NCBI GenBank assembly: GCA_046496815.1
Contig: JAWOGN010000164.1
Location: 1 to 14,705 of the forward strand
Origin: JAWOGN01 sp046496815
GTDB lineage: Bacteria > Desulfobacterota > DSM-4660 > Desulfatiglandales > Desulfatiglandaceae
Reading direction: 5' to 3'
Length of the DNA: 14,705 bases
Both the position numbers and the translations under genes were made by a program. Shown piece after piece: positions 1 to 7,806 of the stretch (positions are counted from its first letter, which is position 1; every line of letters begins with the position of its first letter). The notes under the pieces were generated by a model. The model was not told where the DNA came from, did not search any database, and saw only the letters and a program-made list of their open reading frames with translations.

Positions 1-289
1 TGGCGATTTCACTGACATTAAATATCGTTCCGTCGGCATCCACGGATCCTACAGATCGCCCGTAAGGGTTAAATATGTTGCCATTGACATCAACCGACCC
101 CACAACTTTGCCAAAACGATTCAGCACATTCCCTTCAGGCTCTGCTTTCTCCGGAGATTCTTGCATCTGAGCAAAAACCTGTCCGCTAAACTGCTCCGGT
201 GCGGCCGTCACAGGCAAAAAAACAAGTGCCAATACCCACCCGGCACACACCCGAACAGCCATGTTTTTCTTGCCCTGCCGCATTTTCAT
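1..289 (-). CDS. Exported repeat protein, C-terminally truncated by window edge
   Basis: I cannot name a function. The 96 visible residues start with a basic N-terminus (MKMRQGKKN), then a hydrophobic stretch at about residues 12-29 ending in TAA, which looks like a Sec signal peptide cleaved near residue 30. A Glu/Pro-containing spacer follows, then two tandem 17-residue repeats (residues 60-76 and 77-93) of the form G-K/R-x-V-G-S-V-D-x-x-G-x-I-F-N. Short glycine/aspartate repeats of this kind resemble small beta-propeller or 'beta-flower' exported proteins; this is a resemblance, not a database hit. The start at 289 is chosen because GAGGG lies about six bases upstream; a second in-frame ATG at 283 is too far from it. 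The start overlaps the stop of the preceding gene as ATGA, so the two are probably translationally coupled. The gene continues past base 1, so repeat number and total length are unknown. Confidence 0.75.
   Translation of the reverse strand, partial: MKMRQGKKNMAVRVCAGWVLALVFLPVTAAPEQFSGQVFAQMQESPEKAEPEGNVLNRFGKVVGSVDVNGNIFNPYGRSVGSVDADGTIFNVSEIA
11..112 (-). repeat. Two tandem 51-base coding repeats
   Basis: On the minus strand 112-62 and 61-11 encode two adjacent 17-residue units, GKVVGSVDVNGNIFNPY and GRSVGSVDADGTIFNVS. Ten residues are identical (G, V, G, S, V, D, G, I, F, N). The DNA has diverged at many third positions, so this is an old protein repeat, not a recent DNA duplication. More copies probably lie beyond the left edge. 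Confidence 0.75.
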
Positions 290-600
290 TTTGTTCCCTC
301 ATTGTAAACCTTACGCTCATTCGTGCCGTAGAATTTCACGGGATGACCCATGTCATCGACCACATAGATGTTCACAAGCTCATTTGCTTCCGCTTCGGTG
401 CCGTCCGACGCCGTGGCCTGAGCAAGCTTCCACGCCAGCCTCCATGCCACAACATCCGAATCCAGAGGAACTTCCTCTTCTCCCGGCACGTAATCCGTTA
501 TCAGTTCGGAACCCACCATTTTCTGAAAGTGCACCCGGAAACCCTTCGGCTTCCTCACCCATCCTGCATCGATCACCTTGAGCGATTCGCTTACTTTCAT
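286..600 (-). CDS. Conserved-looking small protein of unknown function (104 aa)
   Basis: I do not recognise this protein. It is 104 residues, with no signal peptide and no membrane segment, so it is probably cytoplasmic. It is mixed in charge and acidic in the middle (PGEEEVPLDSD, residues 39-49). An Ala/Trp-containing helix-like stretch follows (VVAWRLAWKLAQA, about 50-62), and the C-terminal part (NIYVVDDMGHPVKFYG, about 77-92) looks like a beta hairpin. A ribosome-binding-like GAGGTAGG lies just upstream of the ATG at 600. The gene is 14 bases after the MscS-family gene and its TGA overlaps the ATG of the exported repeat protein. That tight packing and the absence of any better reading frame support it as real. 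Its role is probably tied to the envelope genes around it, which is an inference from position only. Confidence 0.7.
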   Translation of the reverse strand: MKVSESLKVIDAGWVRKPKGFRVHFQKMVGSELITDYVPGEEEVPLDSDVVAWRLAWKLAQATASDGTEAEANELVNIYVVDDMGHPVKFYGTNERKVYNEGTK

Positions 601-614
601 CTCAGCCTACCTCG

Positions 615-1484
615 TCACACACTCTCATGTCGATCGGGTTGAATGGAAATCGCGCCGGGCGACTCCAGTTCCGGGAAGCCCGGCGCCGGCGTCTCATGGT
701 AAAGATGAACGTCTCTCTGGGGAAAGGCGATGATGATGCCTTCCTGGTCGAACCGCAGCTTTACCTTCTCCACCAGATCGCATTTGGTTACCCAGTATTT
801 CAGGTTCTCCACCCAGCATCGACCTCCCAGCTTCACGCAACTGTCGCCCAGATCCAACACATATACCACCGGCCTGGGCTTCGTGTTCACCCGCGGGTCC
901 TCAACCATAATCGCTTCCATGACCTGTTTGGCCCTCAAAACGTCTTGGTCATATCGAATCCCGACGTCGAGCTTGACGCGCCGCGTGGGGGTGAAATGAT
1001 AGTTGATGACATAATCATTCAGGATCTTGCTGTTGGGAACAAACACGGTCAACCCTTCAAAGGTTCTCAGCCGGGTGTTGAGAAAGGTCGTGGCTTCCAC
1101 TTTTCCAAAAAGATTGCCGGTCTTGATGGTGTTGCCGACCTTAAAGGGCAGGCTCGGAATGTAGGGCCGGAAAAGGACCATCAGGCCGACGGCTGCCAGG
1201 GCGACAAATATGACGATGCGGCGGATGAGAAGATTCTCTAAACCCAGTTGATGCAACACCATGATGGCCACAAAAACCAGCAGTGTTATATATACGACAT
1301 TGCTCACCGTAGCGATGAGAGGCTGTTTCGTTGTTAACCTTCGAAGGGCGAGTCTCAGTAATCTGACAAACTGCCTGGTAACGATCAGCCCCCCCACCAG
1401 GATGGCCAACGCCACTAACACCTCTTGCCCATAGAGGGTCATGATATTTCCAATGCCTTCAAGTCGTGATAACTGCGGGTTCAT
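615..1484 (-). CDS. MscS-family mechanosensitive ion channel
   Basis: Small-conductance mechanosensitive channel of the inner membrane, expected to open on membrane tension and release solutes during hypo-osmotic shock. The 289-residue protein has three hydrophobic segments (about 20-40, 58-80 and 89-110), as in Escherichia coli MscS (286 residues). The pore-lining third segment runs into RPYIPSLPFKVGN (106-118). This is followed by the beta domain with FGKVEATTFLNTRL and FVPNSKIL (126-155), and the cytoplasmic vestibule ends with the family hallmark IAFPQRDVHL (252-261). A Pro/Glu-rich tail of about 28 residues follows. GGAGG lies seven bases before the ATG at 1484. The pore helix differs from the Gly/Ala-rich E. 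coli version, which points to a divergent subfamily with possibly different gating or ion preference (inference). It is first in a three-gene unit with the small unknown protein and the exported repeat protein. Confidence 0.93.
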   Translation of the reverse strand: MNPQLSRLEGIGNIMTLYGQEVLVALAILVGGLIVTRQFVRLLRLALRRLTTKQPLIATVSNVVYITLLVFVAIMVLHQLGLENLLIRRIVIFVALAAVGLMVLFRPYIPSLPFKVGNTIKTGNLFGKVEATTFLNTRLRTFEGLTVFVPNSKILNDYVINYHFTPTRRVKLDVGIRYDQDVLRAKQVMEAIMVEDPRVNTKPRPVVYVLDLGDSCVKLGGRCWVENLKYWVTKCDLVEKVKLRFDQEGIIIAFPQRDVHLYHETPAPGFPELESPGAISIQPDRHESV

Positions 1485-1522
1485 GTCTTACCTCCAAATT
1501 TTGATGAATCCCTTCCCTACCG

Positions 1523-1551
1523 AGATTAAGGAAATCACGGTCTTACACCAA
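1523..1551 (-). promoter_or_regulatory. Candidate sigma70-type promoter for the mscS unit
   Basis: Read on the minus strand, TTGGTG (1551-1546) and TAATCT (1528-1523) are separated by exactly 17 bases. Transcription would start about 30 bases before the ATG at 1484. The match is moderate (TTG core in the -35, four of six in the -10) and is a by-eye prediction. It sits in the 133-base gap after the efflux operon. I see no convincing intrinsic terminator in that gap, so read-through from the efflux genes is also possible. Confidence 0.33.
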
Positions 1552-1617
1552 GTCATCCTACCGTGCCATGCGCGGCGGGGGTAAAACGGTGAGAAATGCA
1601 AGGGAGATTGTTGCCTT

Positions 1618-3237
1618 CTACCAATCCGGCCTGCGCCGGTTCATCCGTTGCTCCTCGGGCGGCATTTCCAGGTTGGCCGGAGTCAACAGGTGTCCCCAAT
1701 CCGTCCTTTCCTCCATCTCCTTCTTCATCTCCTGCGGCACGAAATCCTTTCCCAGTCTGATCTGCCAGCCACCGCCCAAGGCTTTGTACACAGCCACCAG
1801 GCTTTCCGCCACCGAGCCTTCCGTCCCGGTCAGGAGATCCTGCGCCTGCACCCGGGTTCGCTGCGAATCGATCACCCGCTGAAAATCCACCAATCCTTCT
1901 CGATACTGGATCTGGGACAGTTCTACCGAACGGGTCGCGGCTTTCGTACTCTCCCTCAAATAGCGGACTTCTTCCTGGCTCCTCAGAAACCCCGCAATCG
2001 CATCCTCCACCTCTTGATAGGCTCGCAACACGGTGTTCTTGTAATTCACCACCCGTTGCTGGAAGCGGGCATCCTCCACCCGGACCCGGTTCTTGATGCG
2101 CCCGTAGTTTAAAATGTCCCATGAAAAACCCGCTCCCCCAAAAAACTCAACACTGTCCCCATTCCACAGATCACTCAGGGAACTGCCCCGCGGAAAGCCG
2201 GCTGCGGTGAGCGAGGCATCGCTTGCACGCAATCCGATGGAGCCGAAAAGAGAAAAATGAGGGTATAGATCCGCTTTGGCAAGCCCGATCCGGGGGCTCT
2301 GCGCAGCCACCTGCGCTTCTGCCAGGCGAATATCCGGCCGCCGCCGCAGCAGTTCCGCCGGAACCCCCACCGCCACCTCAGAGGACGCTGTCGGGATGGG
2401 GCCTGCCGCCTCCAGCATACCCGCCACATCACCGGGCAGCAGCCCCAGAAGTTGCGCAAGCGCGTTCCTCGCCTGACGCAGTTGGCCCTCAAACCGAGGA
2501 ATCGACGCCTGGGTATCGGACAACAGCGCCCTCGCCTGGGTGACGTCCAGTTCGGTCACATCCCCCCCTTTGAACCGTACCTCCGCTATTTGAAGGGACC
2601 GCTCCTGAATCTTGACGTTTTCCCTCGCGATGCCCAAGCGTGCCTCCAGCGTTCGGATGAAAATGTACACGCGGGCCACCTCCGCCGTCAGCGTAACAAG
2701 GATGTCCTCATAGCCGGCAATGGAGGCATCCAGGTTGCCCAGTTCGGATTGAACGGCCCGCCGGAATTTCCCCCAGAAATCCAGTTCCCACGCCGCATCA
2801 AATCCCAGGGCCGCTTCACCGTAACCAAGGTCGATGGCACTACTTGTGTTGGCCGTATTCTCACTCAGGCTCGAATAGGTGTAATCACCTCTCGCCGCCT
2901 GCACCTGGGGGTACTGCTCGCCCACCGCAATCCCCAGCCGCGCCCGGGCTTCCAGGATTCGAATCCCGGCAATGCGGAGGTCCAGATTTTGCCGGTAAGC
3001 GGTGTCCACGAGTTTGTCGAGCACAGGGTCGTTGAAAATTTTCCACCATGTGGCAAACTCCGCCGGCTCGCTCTTGATCTTGGGATCCGCTGTTTCAATC
3101 CATGCCTGCGGCTCCGGCGCGGCAGGCTTCATATAGTCCGGCCCCACCGCACAGCCCGCCGTCCCCACCAGCGCCACTGCCAAAGGCAGCATCCTTTGCC
3201 GTAAACCCCGCTTCCGGTTTCGTATCCTCTGAGTCAT
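1618..3237 (-). CDS. RND efflux outer-membrane factor, TolC/NodT-type lipoprotein
   Basis: Outer-membrane channel of a tripartite efflux system, expected to form a trimeric beta-barrel plus alpha-helical tunnel that docks onto the adaptor and the RND pump. With the start at 3237 it is 539 residues, slightly longer than typical NodT/OprM proteins (about 460-490) because of a C-terminal tail. A basic N-terminus and hydrophobic stretch end in GTAGC, placing a lipidated Cys at residue 29, followed by AVGPDYMKP, the usual NodT-family mature start (CxxGPDY-P). Two outer-membrane-efflux repeats follow; landmarks are the Trp-rich WELDFWGKFRRAV, VPAELLRRRPDIRLAEAQ and the later YQEVEDAI. An upstream in-frame ATG at 3279 would add 14 hydrophilic residues before the signal peptide. 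The ATG at 3237 is preferred because AGAGGTG lies about six bases upstream and it clears the pump gene by 16 bases. Last gene of the efflux operon. Confidence 0.93.
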   Translation of the reverse strand: MTQRIRNRKRGLRQRMLPLAVALVGTAGCAVGPDYMKPAAPEPQAWIETADPKIKSEPAEFATWWKIFNDPVLDKLVDTAYRQNLDLRIAGIRILEARARLGIAVGEQYPQVQAARGDYTYSSLSENTANTSSAIDLGYGEAALGFDAAWELDFWGKFRRAVQSELGNLDASIAGYEDILVTLTAEVARVYIFIRTLEARLGIARENVKIQERSLQIAEVRFKGGDVTELDVTQARALLSDTQASIPRFEGQLRQARNALAQLLGLLPGDVAGMLEAAGPIPTASSEVAVGVPAELLRRRPDIRLAEAQVAAQSPRIGLAKADLYPHFSLFGSIGLRASDASLTAAGFPRGSSLSDLWNGDSVEFFGGAGFSWDILNYGRIKNRVRVEDARFQQRVVNYKNTVLRAYQEVEDAIAGFLRSQEEVRYLRESTKAATRSVELSQIQYREGLVDFQRVIDSQRTRVQAQDLLTGTEGSVAESLVAVYKALGGGWQIRLGKDFVPQEMKKEMEERTDWGHLLTPANLEMPPEEQRMNRRRPDW

Positions 3238-3253
3238 TTCTTCACCTCTTTCA

Positions 3254-6200
3254 TCATGCTCCCGAGGGCTGCCCCTCATATTTTATCCTGAAAAATATGG
3301 AATAAAGGACGGGGACCACAATCAGTGTCAGCACCGTCGCAAAACCCAGACCGAACATGATTGTCACTGCCATGGCGATAAAAAATGCGTCCTGTAGCAG
3401 CGGCATCATTCCCAGGATCGTGGTCAGGGCGGCCATGGCAACAGGAATCAGACGGCTCACCCCGGAATCGATGACCGCCTGAAACGCCGCCTTGCCGTCT
3501 TTCAACTGCGTGTCGATCTCGTCGATCAACACAATGGCGTTCTTGATCAGCATGCCCGAAAGGCTCATCAACCCCAACAAAGACATGAACCCGAAAGGCT
3601 GATTAAAAAGCAACAGCCCCACCGTCACGCCGATGATGGACAAGGGCACCGTGAACCAGATCACCAGGGTCTTCTTGATGGAGTTGAAGAGAAACAGTAC
3701 AATGAGCACCATGAGGCCGAAGAAGATGGGGATCGTGCCGGCAAGGCGGGAGTTGGCTTTTGCGGAGTCCTCCGCTTCTCCCCCCCACGCCATGTAATAC
3801 CCCGGAAGCCCCTTGAGCGGCCACATATCGGAATATTGAACCTTGAGCGTGCCCGCATCGAAGTCCTTCCCGAATGGATCTTCTCCCGGGCCAAAGCGCT
3901 TTCCTAGCACCCTGCCCACGTCCACATCGAGCACCTTCTCGATTTCCGGCTTCACTCGCGCCATGAGCTCGCTGGCCAGCCCTTCACGGGGGTCCGCGTG
4001 GATCCTCAACATCCTGAATCGATCCCTGCGCCACACATGGGCGTTCTCAAATTCCGTTTCGATTCCGCTGATGACCTGTCCCACAGGGATCATGGTCTGG
4101 GCGGCCGGGCTCCAGATCTGGATGGAACCCATGCTGTCAAGGTCGGCCCGCTCCGCTTCCGGCGACCGGGCTACAATAGGGATCAACTCGTCCCGTTCTT
4201 TGAAAACACCCACCCGGGTCCCCTCAAACACCGATTCAAAGGTTTTGGCGAGGTCCGGCCTCTCAATGCCCGCCCTGAGCGCAGGGACTTCCGCCATCTG
4301 GGGCCGCACCACCTTGACCATCTCCCGCCATTCGTTTCTCACCGCCTTTGCCTCAGGATCAGCAAGGAGCACCGCCTCCGCCTTCGAGGCCACTTCCCTG
4401 AGCACTTTCGAATCCGGCCCGTAAAGACGGAGCTGAATCTTGCCTCCCATGGAGGGGCCGAGCACAAACAACCTCACGCTGACCATGGCCTGGGGGAACA
4501 TCCGATCGAGGTCCCCCTGGATTTCCCGAGTCATCTTGGGGATGCGCTTGTAATCGTCCACGTCCACCAGGATCTGGCCGAAGCCGGCGTAATTCTTCTC
4601 CGGGGTGTAGGTCAGAAGAAAACGCACCTGGCCTCCTCCGAGCATGGTCGTGAGGTTGGTCACGCCTTCCTGTTTTGTCAGGTATTTTTCAGCTTCCTCC
4701 ACCTGACGCAAGGTCTCGTGGATGTCCGTTCCCTCGGGAAACCAGAAATCAACGTAGAACTGGGGGCGCGTCGAGTCCGGGAAAAAGCTGTTTTTCACTG
4801 AACCAAAGCCGACCAGGGCCGCGACAAACAAACCGACCACGACGATCACGGTGACCCATCGGGCGCGAATGCAGGCGGAAAGGAAGGTACGGTACAGACC
4901 GTAAAATTTCCCGCCGTAGGCATCTTTCTGCCCGCTGGAGCCTTCCGTCCCTTTCGATTTGACCTTGAGAAACGTCTTGCACAACAGTGGCGTGCTGGTC
5001 ACAGCGGTCAACCAGCTCATCAGCAACGAGATCAGGATCACATAAAAAAGGGAGCGGCAATACTCTCCCGTGCTGTCCTGGGAGGTGCCGATGGCCGCAA
5101 AGGCGGCCACGGCCACGAAGGTCGCCCCGAGCAGGGGAGTCCCCACCTGGCCGACAATGTCCCGGGCCGCGCTCAGGGCATCGGTCCCCTGCTTCATCTT
5201 CATTTTCATCCCGTCCGTGACCACGATGGCATTGTCCACCAGCATGCCGAGGGCAATCACCAAGGCCCCGAGAGAGATCCTCTCCAGGGTGATCTCTCCC
5301 ATGGCCATGACAATGAAAGTTCCCATGATCGTCACCAAGAGAATGCCGCCGATGATCAAACCGCTCCGAAGCCCCATGAAAATGAGAAGCACCACCACCA
5401 CAATGACGACCGCTTCCACAAGGTTGATGAGAAACCCGTTGATCGATTCGACGACGGCGCGGCTCTGCAGAGAGATGACGTGAAGATCCATCCCTACAGG
5501 CCGCATGGCTTCAAGCTCTTTTAGCCTCTTCTCCAGGGCCTCTCCCATGGCGACCACATTGCCGCCCTGAACCGTCGAGATGGCCAGCCCCACGGCAGGC
5601 TTCCCGTCGGAACGTAGAAGCGTGTCAGGGGGTTCCTTATAGCCCCGCGTGATGTCGGCCACGTCCCGGAGGTAAACCGTGCTCATGGAATCCGGGCCTC
5701 GGCCTTTGATGAGCAGGCCCCCGATTTCCTGTTCCGATTTGAATTCCCCTGTGGGGCTGATGGGGATGTATTCCTTTCCAAGAGGGAGGTATCCCCCGCT
5801 CGCCGGAATGTTCTTGGCCTGAAGGGCGGCGTAAAGGTCCGTGGGCGCAACCCCGAACTGGGCCATCTTCTCCCGCCGCATCTCGATGTAGATGGTCTCG
5901 GGCTGCACCCCATAAAACACGATCCGCTTGACATCCCGGGCCTTGAGCAACTCACGTTGCAGGAACTTGGCGTATTCGTAGATTTCCTTGTGGGTGTACC
6001 CCTCGCCGGTGATGGCCAGAAAAACCCCGTACACATCCCCGAAATCATCGTTCACAATGGACGGACCCGCGCCGGGGGGAAGCTGCCTCTGGTAGTCGTT
6101 CACCTTCCTCCGCAACTCGTCCCAGACCTGGGGCAGGGAGGTTTTGTCATACTTGTCCTTCATGGTCACCTGGACAATCGAAAGATCCCGTGAAGATCGG

Positions 6201-6445
6201 GACTCCAGCCTGTCGAGCTGCCCCATCTCCTGGCAGGCTTTCTCGATCACGTTGGTGACTTCCTGTTCCACTTCAGCGGCCGAGGCCCCGGGATACGGGG
6301 TGATGACGACGGCGTCCTTGATGGTGAATTCAGGATCCTCCAGACGACTCAGGTTGTTGAACGAAATCCATCCCACGACCAGAAGGAGAATCGTCATCAC
6401 CCAGGTGATCACGCTTCTGCGTATGCTCCACTCCGCGATGTTCAT
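3254..6445 (-). CDS. RND (AcrB-type, HAE1-like) multidrug efflux pump
   Basis: Inner-membrane proton-driven antiporter of the AcrB/MexB superfamily (ACR_tran), expected to export hydrophobic or amphiphilic compounds. It is 1063 residues, the normal size (AcrB is 1049). It begins with the characteristic N-terminal cytoplasmic helix and first membrane helix (NIAEWSIRRSVITWVM). Two periplasmic porter domains follow, then membrane helices around 335-490, a second porter half, and the last helices near 895-1050. The proton-relay region reads ALGMLVDNAIVVTDG, so the first of the two AcrB aspartates (D407) is present (D404 here) but the second (D408) is Asn. The relay lysine in SGMLIKNAIVLIDE (about K968) is kept. 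The ATG at 6445 is preferred over 6451 because GGGAG is seven bases from the former and only one from the latter. It lies 15 bases after the adaptor gene. The substrate cannot be predicted. Confidence 0.95.
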   Translation of the reverse strand: MNIAEWSIRRSVITWVMTILLLVVGWISFNNLSRLEDPEFTIKDAVVITPYPGASAAEVEQEVTNVIEKACQEMGQLDRLESRSSRDLSIVQVTMKDKYDKTSLPQVWDELRRKVNDYQRQLPPGAGPSIVNDDFGDVYGVFLAITGEGYTHKEIYEYAKFLQRELLKARDVKRIVFYGVQPETIYIEMRREKMAQFGVAPTDLYAALQAKNIPASGGYLPLGKEYIPISPTGEFKSEQEIGGLLIKGRGPDSMSTVYLRDVADITRGYKEPPDTLLRSDGKPAVGLAISTVQGGNVVAMGEALEKRLKELEAMRPVGMDLHVISLQSRAVVESINGFLINLVEAVVIVVVVLLIFMGLRSGLIIGGILLVTIMGTFIVMAMGEITLERISLGALVIALGMLVDNAIVVTDGMKMKMKQGTDALSAARDIVGQVGTPLLGATFVAVAAFAAIGTSQDSTGEYCRSLFYVILISLLMSWLTAVTSTPLLCKTFLKVKSKGTEGSSGQKDAYGGKFYGLYRTFLSACIRARWVTVIVVVGLFVAALVGFGSVKNSFFPDSTRPQFYVDFWFPEGTDIHETLRQVEEAEKYLTKQEGVTNLTTMLGGGQVRFLLTYTPEKNYAGFGQILVDVDDYKRIPKMTREIQGDLDRMFPQAMVSVRLFVLGPSMGGKIQLRLYGPDSKVLREVASKAEAVLLADPEAKAVRNEWREMVKVVRPQMAEVPALRAGIERPDLAKTFESVFEGTRVGVFKERDELIPIVARSPEAERADLDSMGSIQIWSPAAQTMIPVGQVISGIETEFENAHVWRRDRFRMLRIHADPREGLASELMARVKPEIEKVLDVDVGRVLGKRFGPGEDPFGKDFDAGTLKVQYSDMWPLKGLPGYYMAWGGEAEDSAKANSRLAGTIPIFFGLMVLIVLFLFNSIKKTLVIWFTVPLSIIGVTVGLLLFNQPFGFMSLLGLMSLSGMLIKNAIVLIDEIDTQLKDGKAAFQAVIDSGVSRLIPVAMAALTTILGMMPLLQDAFFIAMAVTIMFGLGFATVLTLIVVPVLYSIFFRIKYEGQPSGA

Positions 6446-6460
6446 CGTCATGCTCCCAGG

Positions 6461-7624
6461 CTAAAAGCTGCCGTCAAAAGCCTTCACTTTCATCCCCTCC
6501 CTCAGTTGACTGACCCCGCTCGCCGCAATCATCTCCCCGGACTGCAGCCCCTCCGTGATCTGGATTCCCGCTTCACCGGTCAGATCTCCCGTCGTGACCT
6601 TGCGCCGCCCTACGGTCATCTTTTCCTTGTCCACCACCCAAACGTTGGAGTTGCCCTCATCATCGGCAAAGACCGCAATGGTCGGGATGATGAAAAACCC
6701 CCTCTTTTCACCGCTTACCGGCGGTTTGCCGACGACTGTCGCGGTCATGCCGGGCAGGATGAGCAGACCCTCAGGTCTTTTCATTTGAAAAACAACTTGA
6801 TAGGTCTGAGTTCTGGGATCGGCACGGGTGGCGAATTCTTTAATCTTCAACGGGTATTCCTTACCAGGGGCTGCTGCAAACTCGGCGTGAGCGCGGGCCT
6901 CCGAGCCCGTCTGCTTGTCGGACTCTTTAATGGAGGTCACCACAATCTCCGGAAGGTCCACCAGGATCTCAAGGAAGGAGATGTCATCCAGGCTCACAAT
7001 GGCCTGCTTGGCTCGCACTTCCTGGAAATTGTCCACATACCGCTTGGAAACCACACCTGCAAAGGGAGCCCGCAGGGTCGTGTACCCAAGCTTGTCTCGG
7101 GCCACGTCCACTGCCGCCCGGGCCGATTCCATCTCCGCCTTGGCCTGGTCCACCGCTTCACGCCGCTTCACCACCATGCTCTCACTGGCGGCCCCCGGGT
7201 CCTGCTTCTGAATCCGAAGAATACGGTCATACTCGCTCTGGGCGCTCTCCAGCGCCGCTTTCACCCTTGCGAGCTGACCCTGGGCATTGCGGAGGTTGTT
7301 CTCAAAATCCCGCTGGTCCAGCTGGGCGATGAGCCGGCCTTCCTTCACCTCCCTCCCCTCATCCACGGGAAGTTGCTTGAGGGTTCCCTCCACCTGAAAC
7401 GCCAGATCCGCACGCTTCGCCGCCCGCACCATGCCCGGAAATTTGCGCTGAAGCGCATCCGTGCTCGACGTGACCGTCATCATCTTCACCGGCCTCACCA
7501 CTTCCTCTTGGACCACGGCTTCTTCTTTTTTGCTGCAGGAGGCCAACAAAAAAGCCGGCAAAAGCAATGCAAGGACTGACCAGTCTGAAAAAAGAAATGT
7601 TCCTTTCCATTTGTTTCTCTTCAC
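6461..7624 (-). CDS. RND efflux periplasmic adaptor (membrane fusion) lipoprotein
   Basis: Periplasmic adaptor of the AcrA/MexA/HlyD type that links the RND pump to the outer-membrane factor. With the chosen GTG start it is 387 residues. A basic N-terminus and hydrophobic segment end in the lipobox LASC (Cys30), predicting an inner-membrane-anchored lipoprotein. The mature protein has a lipoyl/barrel-sandwich half-motif (ADLAFQVEGTLKQLPVDEG), a coiled-coil hairpin rich in Ala/Glu/Arg (QLARVKAALESAQSEYDRI and EAVDQAKAEMESARAAVDV), the second half-motif LRAPFAGVVSKRYVDNFQ, then beta-barrel and membrane-proximal domains (LPGMTATVVG). The frame is open up to a GTG at 7693, but that start would put about 23 non-signal residues first. 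The GTG at 7624 has GGGG about eight bases upstream and gives a normal signal peptide. First gene of the operon; no regulator gene is adjacent. Confidence 0.9.
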   Translation of the reverse strand: MKRNKWKGTFLFSDWSVLALLLPAFLLASCSKKEEAVVQEEVVRPVKMMTVTSSTDALQRKFPGMVRAAKRADLAFQVEGTLKQLPVDEGREVKEGRLIAQLDQRDFENNLRNAQGQLARVKAALESAQSEYDRILRIQKQDPGAASESMVVKRREAVDQAKAEMESARAAVDVARDKLGYTTLRAPFAGVVSKRYVDNFQEVRAKQAIVSLDDISFLEILVDLPEIVVTSIKESDKQTGSEARAHAEFAAAPGKEYPLKIKEFATRADPRTQTYQVVFQMKRPEGLLILPGMTATVVGKPPVSGEKRGFFIIPTIAVFADDEGNSNVWVVDKEKMTVGRRKVTTGDLTGEAGIQITEGLQSGEMIAASGVSQLREGMKVKAFDGSF

Positions 7625-7712
7625 GTTTCGTACCCCGCGTTTGGCATTGTTTTCTAATTGAGCGGCTAAACTGAACAGGGATAGGCCTGCCACAGTTCCC
7701 GGTATAAGCCGC

Positions 7713-7728
7713 TAGGTCTCAAGACCTA
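7713..7728. promoter_or_regulatory. Perfect dyad, candidate operator upstream of the efflux operon
   Basis: TAGGTCTCAAGACCTA is a perfect inverted repeat with 7-base arms and a 2-base centre. It lies about 90 bases before the preferred adaptor start at 7624, in the only gap (7625-7806) upstream of the efflux operon. On the minus strand a TTATAC hexamer sits nine bases downstream of the dyad and could be part of a -10 element. Efflux operons are often repressed by TetR- or MarR-type proteins that bind such dyads, but no such regulator is encoded in this window. A terminator role is unlikely because no T-run follows on either strand. The rest of 7694-7806 shows nothing else I can support. Confidence 0.4.
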
Positions 7729-7806
7729 TTGATTCTCGACGTGCTTTGGACCTTTTCTACACTATCCTGCCTTGTTTGTCGCCGACTTAATTGTTTCGAT
7801 TTGCGC

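Noticed and set aside
2452..3204. 250-codon rightward open frame opposite the outer-membrane factor gene
   Set aside because: Antisense shadow; composition typical of reverse-complement coding in GC-rich DNA and no motif.
3998..4801. 267-codon rightward open frame opposite the RND pump gene
   Set aside because: Antisense shadow with His/Pro-rich content; the pump gene is unambiguous on the other strand.
6506..7579. 357-codon rightward open frame opposite the adaptor gene
   Set aside because: Antisense shadow of a well-supported gene, rich in His/Arg/Leu with no domain features.
7359..7610. Leftward frame starting MERNISFF with a hydrophobic stretch, looking like an alternative signal peptide for the adaptor
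   Set aside because: It is in a different frame from the adaptor and soon turns into Gly/Arg-rich sequence. The adaptor frame has its own signal peptide with LASC lipobox, so no frameshift is needed.
7713..7728. The 16-base dyad read as an intrinsic terminator after the ion-channel gene
   Set aside because: No run of T follows on the minus strand, and the sequence just downstream is not T-rich.
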